Assembly (NCBI RefSeq): GCF_021535045.1
Contig: NZ_CP091056.1
Coordinates: 1,488,001-1,552,000 of the forward strand
Source of the DNA: Ornithinimicrobium sp. INDO-MA30-4
GTDB lineage: Bacteria; Actinomycetota; Actinomycetes; Actinomycetales; Dermatophilaceae
DNA length: 64,000 nt
Direction of reading: 5' to 3'
Shown: piece by piece, positions 1-8,519 of the stretch
Layout of the letters: every line of letters starts with the position of its first letter
Numbering within the stretch: position 1 is the first letter of the stretch
Translations under genes and position numbers: made by a program
The notes under the pieces: generated by a model
Databases searched by the model: none
Told to the model about the DNA's origin: nothing
Seen by the model: the letters and a program-made list of their open reading frames with translations, nothing else

Positions 1-432
1 GACCTGCCAGATGGTCTGCGACACCTCTTGGCCGTAGGCACCGACGTTTTGCACGGGGGTGGCACCAGTGCTGCCCGGGATCCCTGACAGTGCCTCAATG
101 CCAGACCATTCCTGCTCGCAAGCTTGAGCGACAAAGTCATCCCACGGCTCGCCAGCCTGAACATGCACGATGACACCACCGCACAGGTCATCTGTTTCCA
201 CGGAGATGCCACGAGTGCCCACCTGCAGAACAGTCCCGGCAAAGCCGTCATCCGCCACGACGAGGTTGGAGCCGCCGCCCACAACAAGCAGTGGTGTGCC
301 GGCATCGTCTGCTGCCCGGACGGTCTCGATGATCGTGTCGACATCTTGGGCGAACACGAAGTCTTCGCCCGGCCCGCCGACCCGCATGGTGGTGATCTGG
401 GACAACCGCATGTCGCCCGAGGTCGCCGTCAC
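1..432 (-). CDS. murB: UDP-N-acetylenolpyruvoylglucosamine reductase, N-terminal part
   Basis: FAD-dependent cytoplasmic reductase that converts UDP-GlcNAc-enolpyruvate to UDP-MurNAc in peptidoglycan synthesis. Only the first 144 codons are present, because the gene runs off the left edge. Translating the minus strand gives the family's FAD-binding stretches: TTMRVGGPGEDF near residues 14-25, LLVVGGGSNLVVADDGF near 48-64, and ALSGIPGSTGATPVQNVGAY further on. The GTG start at 432 overlaps the stop of the upstream hadB-like gene (GTGA), so translational coupling is likely. The murB next to hadAB and rpmG arrangement is common in Actinobacteria. The identification is secure; the C-terminus cannot be judged. 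Confidence 0.93.
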   Translation of the reverse strand, partial: MTATSGDMRLSQITTMRVGGPGEDFVFAQDVDTIIETVRAADDAGTPLLVVGGGSNLVVADDGFAGTVLQVGTRGISVETDDLCGGVIVHVQAGEPWDDFVAQACEQEWSGIEALSGIPGSTGATPVQNVGAYGQEVSQTIWQV

Positions 433-859
433 GGCTGCGCCGGTGCCGTGCGGACAATCGCCAACGCGCGTCCCAGAACCTTGGTGCCCCCGCTTGTCAC
501 CGACACCTCAATGGTGACCCGACCAGTCGCCTCGTCAACCTTTTTGACGACACCACCCACCACAATCTCAGCACCTCCGTCAGCGGGCACCTCCACCGGG
601 CTTGTGAAGCGGGTCGAGTAAGAAACGATCGAGGTAGGGTCACCCGTCCAGCCCGTCACGACCTCAATGGCGGCGCCCATCGTCCACATACCGTGCGCAA
701 TAACGTTGGGCAAGCCGACAGACTTGGCAAAGGCTTCGTCCTGATGGATCGGGTTTTGGTCTCCGCTGGCATTTGCATACGCGACCAGACGGTCTCGGTC
801 CACGGACACCGTGATCCCGGGCAACTCCTGCCCCGGCTGCACGTTGAGTAGGTCAACAC
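429..859 (-). CDS. hadB: MaoC-like (R)-hydroxyacyl dehydratase, HadB type
   Basis: Hot-dog-fold hydratase/dehydratase subunit, probably acting on 3-hydroxyacyl-ACP or -CoA. It carries the hydratase-2 motif: SGDQNPIHQDEAFAKSVGL, followed by NVIAHGMWTMG. Asp and His of this motif are the catalytic pair in the family. From GTG 859 the product would be about 143 aa, close to mycobacterial HadB (about 142 aa). That start has a GGGGAG ribosome site nine bases upstream but needs one missing base right after the start codon to join the conserved frame. The frame is also open back to 905 without a credible start. It overlaps murB by four bases. The pair with hadA is typical of the heterodimer. Confidence 0.8.
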
Positions 860-1308
860 TCGCGACTGCTCCCCTCGGATCACGATGGTCGATGACGCGG
901 TGCACACAGGCGAACCATCTGCATCGCTCAGCTCACTGCGGGTCGTCACCATCACGTGGCCTCCGGCGGGCCGAACGGCGTCGACGTGCAGCACGGCCGA
1001 AATCTGCATGCCAGCAACAATCGGGGTGTGGTGCGTGAATGACTGCTGGCCGTGCACGACCGGGTGAAGTCGATCCCGGCCTCAGGGTCTTCGATCAGCT
1101 GAGCATCGGCCTTTTGGGCGATCACCACGGCGAAAGTAGGCGGCGCCACCACATCGTCAAAACCGGCATCTCGTGCGGCCCGTGCATCGTGATGCATCGC
1201 GTTGGTGGCCCCCACGGAGGAAGCAAACTCGCCCACCCACTCTGCAGTGACGTCCACCGGCGGCAAGGGCGGAAATTCACGCCCCATGAAGTCTTCGTTA
1301 ACGGCCAT
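856..1308 (-). CDS. hadA: MaoC-like dehydratase, HadA type (frame broken)
   Basis: Partner subunit of the hadB product. The N-terminus (MAVNEDFMGREFPPLPP, then the GATNAMHHDARAARDAGF region and VVAPPTFAVVIAQ) matches the N-terminal half of HadA/HadC-type hot-dog proteins. The frame breaks near 1062-1064. Adding one C to the CCC there (minus strand) continues with FTPVVHGQQSFTHH and VAGMQISAVLHVDAVRPAGG, which completes the fold. The true stop is unclear, because the second frame runs on past the hadB start, so 856 is an estimate. HadA subunits usually lack the catalytic dyad, and none is evident here. A hairpin separates it from rpmG. Confidence 0.75.
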
Positions 1309-1353
1309 GGCTTCACCCTATCGGGCTGCGCCGACAAGCCCCCACGACACGAC

Positions 1354-1390
1354 AAAGGGCCGCCTCCCCGCAGTGGGAGACAGCCCTTTT
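1354..1390. terminator. Hairpin between rpmG and hadA
   Basis: An imperfect inverted repeat pairs AAAGGGCCGCCTCCCC with TGGGAGACAGCCCTTTT around a short loop. It lies directly downstream of rpmG on the minus strand. The run of T after the stem is short, so it may be a weak terminator or attenuator within an rpmG-hadA-hadB-murB transcript. Confidence 0.5.
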
Positions 1391-1410
1391 CCTCGTTGAG
1401 AAACGCTAAA

Positions 1411-1581
1411 TCAGCGGGTCTCGCGGTGAGGCGTGTGTGCACGGCAACGCCAGCAGAACTTCGCCAATTCAAGCCGATCCGGCGTGTTGCGGCGGTTCTT
1501 CTTGGTGATGTAGTTCCGCTCCTTGCAATCCGTGCAGGCCAGGGTGATCTTCGGGCGGATGTCGCCACTCTTGCTAGCCAC
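1411..1581 (-). CDS. rpmG: 50S ribosomal protein L33
   Basis: A 56-aa small ribosomal protein of the large subunit. The translation from GTG 1581 is [16 protein letters not shown]..., with two CxxC pairs (Cys16/Cys19 and Cys43/Cys46). This is therefore the zinc-binding (C+) form. The [20 protein letters not shown] region is diagnostic for L33. It lies between two tRNA genes and the hadAB-murB genes, all on the same strand, as in many actinobacteria. The frame is intact. Confidence 0.95.
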   Translation of the reverse strand: MASKSGDIRPKITLACTDCKERNYITKKNRRNTPDRLELAKFCWRCRAHTPHRETR

Positions 1582-1630
1582 GGGGCAACCTACTCTCGAC
1601 TTCTTGGAACGGTGGATGATGCAAATGTAG

Positions 1631-1704
1631 TAGCGGGAGCGGGACTCGATCCCGCGACCTCACGATTATGAGTCGTGCGCTCTAACCAGCTGAGCTACCC
1701 CGCC
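1631..1704 (-). tRNA. tRNA-Met (CAT), elongator type
   Basis: A 74-nt cloverleaf can be read on the minus strand. The D-arm contains TAGCTCAGCTGGTTAGAGC, the anticodon loop CTCATAA carries anticodon CAT, and the T-arm is CGGGATCGAGTCCCG. The acceptor stem GGCGGGG/TCCCGCT uses two G-U pairs. The paired first acceptor position points to elongator tRNA-Met. CCA is not encoded. Confidence 0.93.
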
Positions 1705-1741
1705 ATGGGCAGGAACCACTAGGTGACCAGTGGGCTACCAG

Positions 1742-1813
1742 AGCCCCCAAACGGAATCGAACCGTTGACCTTCTCCTTACCATGGAGACGCTCTACCGAC
1801 TGAGCTATAGGGC
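1742..1813 (-). tRNA. tRNA-Thr (GGT), acceptor stem one base short
   Basis: The minus strand gives D-arm TAGCTCAGTCGGTAGAGC, anticodon loop ATGGTAA (anticodon GGT) and T-arm AACGGTTCGATTCCGTT. The 3' acceptor strand is TGGGGGC, but the 5' strand reads only GCCCTA before T8. Adding one C gives GCCCCTA, which pairs over all seven positions with a single G-U. The missing base fits the homopolymer losses seen throughout this window. Confidence 0.9.
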
Positions 1814-1829
1814 CCTGCTTCGCGCCAGT

Positions 1830-1858
1830 AAACATCACCGGCGAGCAGCGCTGTGCAA
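1830..1858 (-). promoter_or_regulatory. Possible promoter of the tRNA-Thr/tRNA-Met/rpmG group
   Basis: Read on the minus strand, a good -35 element TTGCAC (1858-1853) is followed after 17 bases by ATGTTT (1835-1830), about 15-20 bases before tRNA-Thr. The -35 matches the sigma-70 consensus well, while the -10 is weak. Confidence 0.35.
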
Positions 1859-1880
1859 GATTACACAATCATGGGGGTGA

Positions 1881-2788
1881 TCATGAAATCGAGTCCGCGA
1901 GCGGCACAACTTGACCGGTCAGGTGCACTCGGTCACCCGATCGGTTCGTCACTGATAACGCCACTCGATCGTCGGTCATTCCCGCGCGGAATGCAACTGT
2001 GGAGCCAAGCAGGATCGGCTTGCGAAACTCAACCGACACGGTGTGATTAGCCGGGATGCGCCCCTGCAGAGCAGCCATCACCTTGGCATGCGTCCACATG
2101 CCATGTGCAATAGCTGTCGGGAAGCCGAACGCCTTGGCGGCTAGCCCCGACATGTGGATCGGGTTCACGTCGCCAGCAACAGCCGCATACCGACGACCCA
2201 GGTCGGTCGTGGTCCGCCACTGAGCCCATTGCTGCAGCGCAACCTCAGCGCCGCCAGGGTCTCAGCCTCGGGAGAACCAGCCTCGGCAGCCCCGTCGCTC
2301 GGCATCGAGGCGCCTTTGACCAGGTATGTCGAGGTGCCGCGCCAGACAAGTTCGTCACCAACGCGGGCTTCGCCGACCAGGTCGAGGGTCAGGCCGGAGC
2401 GATGAGGCGCCATATTGGTCGCCGAGCTGGACAGGGTGACCTTTTCGGCAACTCCAACCGGGCGCAAGACGGTCATCTCGTTGGCGACATGCACCATGCC
2501 GGCCATCGCAAACGGGAAGTCTCGCGCCGCCATCAGGTGCACCTGCAGGGCAAAAGTCTGGACATGCAGGTAGGTGCCTGGCACGTCATTGGTGAGCGTT
2601 AGCCCGACCAGGTGGGCATAGTCAGCGAGGTCGTTTATGTCGAAACTCACATCCGCCACCATCACGGTCCGCTCTGGCAGGTCCGCCTTCGCGCCGCCGC
2701 GGCCCCGTGAACTGACCGCGGCCTTCGCGATAGCGAGCCCGATTGGCGGCAACTCTGTGAGCAACTCGACATTAAGGTCCGATGCCAT
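1881..2788 (-). CDS. MaoC-family hydratase, HtdX-like, double hot dog (frame broken)
   Basis: Likely (R)-3-hydroxyacyl thioester dehydratase of about 302 aa. The N-terminal hot dog includes SFDINDLADYAHLVGLT and PGTYLHVQTFALQVHLMAA. The C-terminal half has the hydratase-2 motif GDVNPIHMSGLAAKAFGF followed by TAIAHGMWTHAK. The frame changes near 2246-2258, where one missing base in a GGCGGCGC stretch separates the halves. The 908-nt length is one short of a codon multiple. The gene starts four bases after the fabG-like stop. The order dehydratase, ketoreductase, thiolase, acyl-CoA dehydrogenase matches Mycobacterium Rv0241c-Rv0244c (htdX-fabG4-fadA2-fadE5). The function is inferred from family and context. 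Confidence 0.8.
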
Positions 2789-2791
2789 GGC

Positions 2792-4182
2792 TCACGCTCC
2801 GATCTGAGACTGCCCGCAAACCCGCAGGACTTGGCCAGAAACAGCCTGGCTGGCTGGATCCAAAAGTAGCCAATTGCCTCGGCAACGTCGACTGGCAGAC
2901 CACCCTGCTGCACGCTGTTGAAGCGCCGCGCAAACTCTCGAGTGGCCGCCGGGATCTTGCCGGTCATTTCGGTCTCGATAAACCCGGGTGCAACCGCATT
3001 CACAGTGATCTCGCGGTCGTTAAGTTCGCCAGATAGCGAGCGCACGACCCCGATCACACCTGCCTTGCTGGCCGCATAGTTGGTCTGGCCTCGGTTGCCC
3101 GCAATGCCACTGGTTGATGCGACGCCCACGATGCGACCGCCGTCAGTCAGCCCACCAGGCAAGCCTGGGGTCAACAAGACGTCATTGATCCGCAACTGGG
3201 CGGCGAGGTTGACGTCCAGGACGCTGCCCCACCGCTGCTCGTCGGTGTTGGCTAGCAGCTTGTCGCGGGTGATGCCAGCGTTGTGGACGATGCCGTAGAT
3301 CTTGGCCTGCTGGCCGAATCGGCTGGCAACATGCTCAACAATCCGCTGACCTGCTTCGGGGCCGGTGATGTCGAGTTGTAGCGCGGTGCCACCCAGGTTG
3401 TTCGTCACCTTGGCCAAGGCATCCCCAGCTGCCGGGATATCAACAGCCACGATGCTGGCGCCATCACGGGCCAGGGTTTCGGCGATACCGGCGCCGATGC
3501 CGCGGGCGGCCCCGGTAACGACCACAATCTGGCCCTCCAGAGGTCGGTTAACAACCTCAGGCACCGAGCCCGACGCACCGACCACGATCGGCTGCCCACT
3601 GACATACGCGGAACGCCCCTCAAGGAGGAAAGACAAGGTAGAGGCCAGGGCGGTCCCGGTCACGCCCTGCTGGATCCGCACAAGGTTGGCGGTGCCGCCC
3701 TTGCGCATCTCCTTGCCAATGCTGCGGGTGATTCCCTCTAGCGCCTGGGTGACCGCACTGTGCTCAACACCCTGGTCGGCAGCCGGGTCAGCCCCAATGA
3801 TGATCAACCGTGCCGAAGACTCAAGGGCCTTCAGTGCTGGGCGCACCAACGCGCGCACTTGCTCCAGATCTGCGATCTGGGTGGCATTGCTGGCGTCCAC
3901 GATCAGAGCGCCAATCTTGCTTGAGTATGCCGGGGGCTGGGCTCGGGCATTCTCGTCTTCTGTGCGTGACTCGGGGGTATCCACCAGCGCCTGCTCGTGA
4001 GCCTGGCCCAGAACCTCGAGGGCATCGGCGGTCACCGAGGCGCCCTTGATGACGCCGAGGACAATTGGCCCGCTAGGCCCGGTGCGCCCACGGCGCAGTC
4101 GGGTGGGCTGCGGCAACCCAGGCTGGGAAGTCACAGCCTTGCCCAAGGGGTTCTTGGTGATGGTGGTGTAAAGATCTGCCAT
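2792..4182 (-). CDS. fabG: 3-oxoacyl-thioester reductase, FabG4-like (frame broken near its end)
   Basis: SDR-family ketoreductase of about 463 aa, the long FabG4 type. A roughly 210-residue degenerate N-terminal Rossmann domain precedes the catalytic SDR domain. The latter shows TGAARGIG near residues 223-230, HNAGITRD near 300, a Ser in the VASTSGIAG loop, and Tyr369/Lys373 in NYAASKAG. The start ATG 4182 overlaps the thiolase stop by one base. At 2862-2865 a TTTT (minus strand) breaks the frame. A fifth T restores FLDPASQAVSGQVLRVCGQ and the stop at 2792. The open frame extending upstream of 4182 is only the antisense-phase continuation inside the thiolase gene. Confidence 0.9.
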
Positions 4183-5509
4183 CAGAGGGCCTCCAAAATC
4201 GCGACGACGCCCTGCCCACCGGCAGCGCATACGGAAATCAAGCCACGGGTGCCAGGGCCCGCAGCGTGCAGTTGCTTGGCCAGAGAGGCAACAATGCGCC
4301 CTCCGGTGGCGGCGAACGGGTGCCCTACGGCCAACGACGAGCCGTTGACGTTGAGTTTGCTGCGGTCGATCGAACCGACCGGGGCATCCAGACCAAGGCG
4401 GTCGCGAGCGAAGTGTTGCGACTCCACGCCGCCAGGGTGGACAGCACCGTGCCGGCGAAAGCCTCGTGGATCTCGTAGTAGTCGAAGTCGGCCAGCGTGA
4501 GGCCCTGGCGGGCAAGCATCCGTGGGACGGCGTAGGCCGGGGCCATCAACAGCCCTTCGTCGCCGCTGACGTAATCCACAGCAGCCATTTCGGAGTCGAC
4601 GACCTTGGCCAGCGCCGGGTAGTTGTTGGCCTGTGCCCATTCTTGTTCGGCCAAGAAGACAACGCTGGCGCCATCAGAGAGGGGGTTGAGTTGCCGGCAG
4701 TCATCGTGGCGCCTTCGCCCTTGCCGAACACCGGGCTCAACTTCGCAAGCTTTTCAACCGAGGTGTCGGGACGCAGGCCCTGATCGCGAGCCAACCCGAG
4801 GAAAGGAGTCACCAGGTCATCGAAGAAGCCGTTGTCCCAAGCGGCAGCCAGGTTGTGGTGGCTGGCAGCAGCCAACTCGTCCTGGGCTTCACGGGAGATC
4901 TCCCACTTCTTGGTGGTGATCGCCTGGTGCTCACCCATCGACAGACCCGTCCGCGGCTCGGTGTTTCGCGGGCTTTGCGGAGCCAGGTCGCCAGGGCGAA
5001 TGCTGACGAGCGCCTTCAACTTGGCCGGCGTGGTTTTGGCGTGGTTTGCCTTCAACAAAGCCTTGCGCAGACCCTCGCTCACAGCGATCGGCGCGTCACT
5101 GGCACTGTCGACGCCGCCAGCAATGCCGTTGTCGATCTGGCCGAGGGCGATCTTGCCCGCAATTTGCACGGCAGCCTCAAGACCCGTGCCACACGCCAGT
5201 TGCAGGTCGTAGGCAGGGGTGGAGGGCGATAGCGCCGACCCGAGCACCGACTCACGAGTCAGGCTGAAGTCGCGGGAGTGCTGGGACCGCCCCGGCGGCA
5301 ACTGCGCCCACGCTCTGACCGGCCAGCCCAAACCGAGCAACCAAGCCGTCGATGGCGGCGGTCAGCATGTCTTGGTTCGAGGCCGAAGCGTACTTTCCAC
5401 CGGCCTTGCCAAACGGGATCCGATTTCCACCGACGATGACCGCCGTGCGTGGAAGATTGCGGACGTCCGGGTTTGATGCGCTCTCGGGCGCGGAAGCGGG
5501 GGAAGTCAT
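4182..5509 (-). CDS. fadA: Acetyl-CoA acyltransferase (thiolase), FadA2-like (frame broken)
   Basis: Thiolase-superfamily enzyme of about 443 aa, similar in length to mycobacterial FadA2, probably acting in fatty-acid beta-oxidation. The N-terminus (TAVIVGGNRIPFGKAGG) is followed by YDLQLACGTGLEAA with the nucleophilic Cys, YYEIHEAFAGT, VNGSSLAVGHPFAATGGR with the catalytic His, and SVCAAGGQG with the second Cys. These pieces lie in several frames, with breaks near 5300, 4690 and 4430. Together they form one continuous protein, so I annotate a single gene. Its stop overlaps the FabG4-like start. It is divergent from the TetR gene, which is a plausible local regulator. Confidence 0.87.
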
Positions 5510-5610
5510 AGGTGCAGGCTCCTGAAAGTGCGGCGACATTGGGCAACTAACCGGTACTGACGGTAGCAGTAATTGATGTTTATCCGATACCGGACGTAGC
5601 AGATACAGCA

Positions 5611-5623
5611 AGTACTAGGTACT
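5611..5623. promoter_or_regulatory. Palindrome between fadA and tetR, candidate TetR operator
   Basis: AGTAC-TAG-GTACT is a perfect inverted repeat ending nine bases before the TetR ATG, in the 123-bp gap between divergent genes. The half-site GTACTG recurs upstream in CCGGTACTGACGG (about 5551-5563). Its position over the regulator's own start region fits autoregulation, and it may also control the fadA-fabG-htdX operon. Confidence 0.5.
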
Positions 5624-5632
5624 GTATGACAC

Positions 5633-6343
5633 ATGAACGCCCCGAGCAGCACCAAAACAACTGCTCCCCGCGATGGCCGTGACGCGCGCTGGGAGGTGCA
5701 CCGCCAAGAGCGACGTCGTGAACTCGTTGAGCACACCCTGCGCGCGATCCGGCGGCACGGGCCCGGCGTCGGAATGGACGAAATCGCTCTTGAGGCTGGC
5801 ACGTCCAAGACCGTCCTCTATCGCCACTTCGGCGACCGGATCGGCATCTACGTCGCCGTTGTTGAAGCCGTGGACGCCCTCATCCTCAAGGACTTGGGCG
5901 AGGTCGCCGATCATGCCGGCTACGCCCCCGATGGGTCTGTGGCCGATGTGACGGGCTTCGTGACGGCCATGGTGCAGACATACCTGCGGTTGATTGAGCG
6001 CGACCCCGAAATTTACGCCTTCGTGGTTAGCCGCCCGCTGCTCGACCCCGCGGCACTAGACGCCTGTGGGAGTCGCGTTGACGACCCAGTGCTCACACTC
6101 ACCGGCCGGATCGGCGATCAACTGTCGTCCATCTTGACCGCCCACCTGCGGCGCAACGGCCGCAACACCGATCCTGCAGTCACCTGGGGGCACGGCATCG
6201 TGGGATTCATCCGCGCCGCCGCCGATCACTGGGTGACTCATGGACCCTCTCAACGCAGCGCCGAAGACGTCACGTCTGCGGTTCTTGCCATGCTCGGGCC
6301 GGCTCTGCACCAAGCCGGGCCCGATCAGCAGCGCAACCACTAG
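5633..6343 (+). CDS. TetR-family transcriptional regulator
   Basis: A 236-aa DNA-binding repressor-type protein. The N-terminal helix-turn-helix covers about residues 28-75 (LRAIRRHGPGVGMDEIALEA and GTSKTVLYRHFGDRIGIY). The C-terminal ligand domain is not recognisable by motif. The frame is intact. The gene lies between the divergent fadA-fabG-htdX operon and the co-directional acyl-CoA dehydrogenase, so an acyl-CoA or related ligand is likely. This is inference from position. The start ATG is close behind an A/T-rich stretch (TACTGTATGACACATG) without a strong ribosome site, so translation may be leaderless. Confidence 0.9.
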   Translation: MNAPSSTKTTAPRDGRDARWEVHRQERRRELVEHTLRAIRRHGPGVGMDEIALEAGTSKTVLYRHFGDRIGIYVAVVEAVDALILKDLGEVADHAGYAPDGSVADVTGFVTAMVQTYLRLIERDPEIYAFVVSRPLLDPAALDACGSRVDDPVLTLTGRIGDQLSSILTAHLRRNGRNTDPAVTWGHGIVGFIRAAADHWVTHGPSQRSAEDVTSAVLAMLGPALHQAGPDQQRNH

Positions 6344-6381
6344 TAATTCCTCCCCTGCCAATGACGCCATCTGGAGGAAGC

Positions 6382-8359
6382 ATGACAACCCTCGACTCGA
6401 CCAAATCCCACCTTGAACCGGGCGCTGGGCCCGGCGAGAACATCTCCGAGTTGGGCCGCAGCCTTCGCGTGGCTACCGGCGGCCGCTACGGCTATGTCCG
6501 CGACCTAGCTCGCGACATTCTGCCGCCAGAAATCATGGTGCGCCGCGCGGACATGTCAATCCAGGAGGCCCGCGATTGGTGCCGGGACAGCCTGCAAATC
6601 CTGACCGAAAACGGGCTTTCCACGAGTGGCTACCCGAAGGAGTTCGGTGGCCTAGGTGATGTGGGGCGCTCAGCCGTCGACTTTGAGATGGCCGCCCACG
6701 GCGACCTCTCGACCACAGTGAAGTCCGGTGTGCAGTTTGGCCTCTTTGGCGGTGCCGTCGTTAACCTCGGCACCCAGTGGCACCACGACACCTACCTGGC
6801 CGACATCATGTCGGTGCGTTTGCCTGGCTGCTATGCGATGACCGAGATCGGCCACGGCAGTGACGTCGCCTCCCTGCAGACCACCCTGACGTATGATGCC
6901 GAGACCTCAGAACTCGTCGTCAACAGCCCGACCCGGCTCTCCCAGAAGGCCTACATCGGTGGCGCCGGACAAGATGCTCGGATGGCCGTTGTCTATGGCC
7001 AATTGTGGGTCGGCGAGGACTGCCACGGCGTGCATGCCGCGATGGTGCCGATCCGCGATGAGGATGGCGCCGACCTGCCCGGTGTGACCACCGGCGACCA
7101 CGGCGCCAAGGGCGGACTTGCCGGGGTCGACAACGGCACCCTGCTCTTTGACCACGTGCGGGTCCCCCGCCAGATGCTGCTCAACCGCTACGGCGGCATC
7201 ACCGAAGACGGCGTGTACGAAAGCGACATCGAAAACCCAAACCGCCGGTTCTTCACCATGCTCGGCACCTTGGTCCGTGGCCGGATCAGCATCGCCGCTG
7301 GTGGCGGGGCGGCAGCACGCAAGGCGCTGTCCATCGCGACTCGGTATGCCACGATGCGTCACCAGTTTGAGGCCCCAGGGCATGACCCCGAGGTGCTCCT
7401 CATCGACTATCTCGCCCACCAACGCAAGCTTTTCCCAGCCATCGCCACCGCATACGCGCTGATGTTTGCGCAGAACGAACTGGTCGAGCGCCTGCAGATG
7501 CTCAGCGAGGCACCCGAGAAGGACCAAGAAGCGCAGCGTGAGTTGGAGACGCGGGCTGCTGGGATGAAGGCGATGTCCACCCGCTTCGCCAACGACAAGA
7601 TCCAGATGGCGCGCGAAGCCTGTGGTGGCGCCGGCTATATGGCCGAGAACGGCTTCACCCTTTGCGCCGCGACGCCGATGTCTTCGCCACCTTTGAGGGC
7701 GACAACACGGTGCTGCTCCAGCTGGTCGCCTAGGGCCTGTTGACCAACTACAAGGAAACCTTCGGCGACCTGGACTCCAAGGGCATGGTGCAATTCGTGG
7801 CCCGGTCTTTTGGTGGCGCAGTCATCGAACGCACAGCTGCCAGGCCGCTGATCAACCGACTCATTGACGCCGCTAGTCGTCGCTCTGAAGAGGACACGCT
7901 GCTCGACCGGGGCTGGCACCTGTCGATGTTCGAAGACCGCGAGCGCCACGTCTTGGAGACCGTCGCCAACCGGATGCGGGCGGCAAGCAAGGCCGGCAAG
8001 GATTCGTTCGACACGTTCAACGACGTGCAGGACCACGTGCTGATGGCCGCTCGGACACACATGGATCGCGTCATCCTCGAGGCCTTTGTCGCGGGCATTG
8101 ACGCCTGCGAAGACCCGCACGCTGCGGCCCTGCTGACCCAGGTGTGCGACCTCTATTGCTTGAGCAGCCTGGAGGCTGACGCGGGCTGGTTCCAGCAGCA
8201 CAACCGGATGTCGGCGACGCGGGCCAAGCGGTCACTGCTCAGGTCAATGCGTGCTGCAAGGAGCTCCGCAGCGACGCGATCCCGCTCGTTGAGGGCATGG
8301 GCTTCCCGGTGGAGTGGCTGGGCAGCTCAATGCTGACCGAGGACCGCTGGACCCGCTAA
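6382..8359 (+). CDS. fadE: Acyl-CoA dehydrogenase, FadE5-like (frame broken twice)
   Basis: FAD-dependent beta-oxidation enzyme of about 660 aa in the long FadE5 class. The start at 6382 follows GGAGGAAGC. Recognisable parts are TSGYPKEFGGLGD, the flavin-loop motif YAMTEIGHGSDVASL, the central helical domain with GGGAAARKALSIATRYATMR, and ACGGAGYMAENGF. The frame breaks near 7660; the correct continuation is DVFATFEGDNTVLLQLVAK. It breaks again near 8225, after which MGFPVEWLGSSMLTEDRWTR ends at TAA 8357-8359. The C-terminal extension is typical of this subclass. The gene follows tetR by 38 bp and is probably cotranscribed with it. Mycobacterial FadE5 acts on a broad range of acyl-CoAs. Confidence 0.87.
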
Positions 8360-8372
8360 CGGACACCTTCGA

Positions 8373-8429
8373 TCGCACTTTTCCCGCTGATCGCGTGTAA
8401 TTCGCAGCGATCAGCGGGAGAAAGTGCGA
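8373..8429. repeat. Long inverted repeat
   Basis: The left arm (8373-8394, starting TCGCACTTTTCCCGC) and right arm (8407-8429) are reverse complements over 22-23 bases. They differ by one base (TTTT versus TTTCT as read on the same strand) and are separated by a 12-base loop. It begins 14 bases after the fadE stop. It could be a transcription terminator or an intergenic repeat element. Confidence 0.75.
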
Positions 8430-8460
8430 ACGCACGATTCTGAGGCGCCCGCGGCATGCA

Positions 8461-8498
8461 AAGGACTCCCAACCAGATAGCCCCGGTTGGGAGTCCTT
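8461..8498. terminator. Bidirectional terminator between fadE and rocD
   Basis: A perfect 14-bp stem, AAGGACTCCCAACC paired with GGTTGGGAGTCCTT around a 10-base loop, lies between two convergent genes. This placement fits a shared terminator. Confidence 0.85.
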
Positions 8499-8519
8499 GG
8501 TTGTGCGGGAGCTCAGGTC

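Noticed and set aside
4183..4515. A 111-codon N-terminal extension of the FabG4-like protein
   Set aside because: The extension lies inside the thiolase gene in another frame and is low-complexity Arg/Pro. The family N-terminus begins at ATG 4182, overlapping the thiolase stop.
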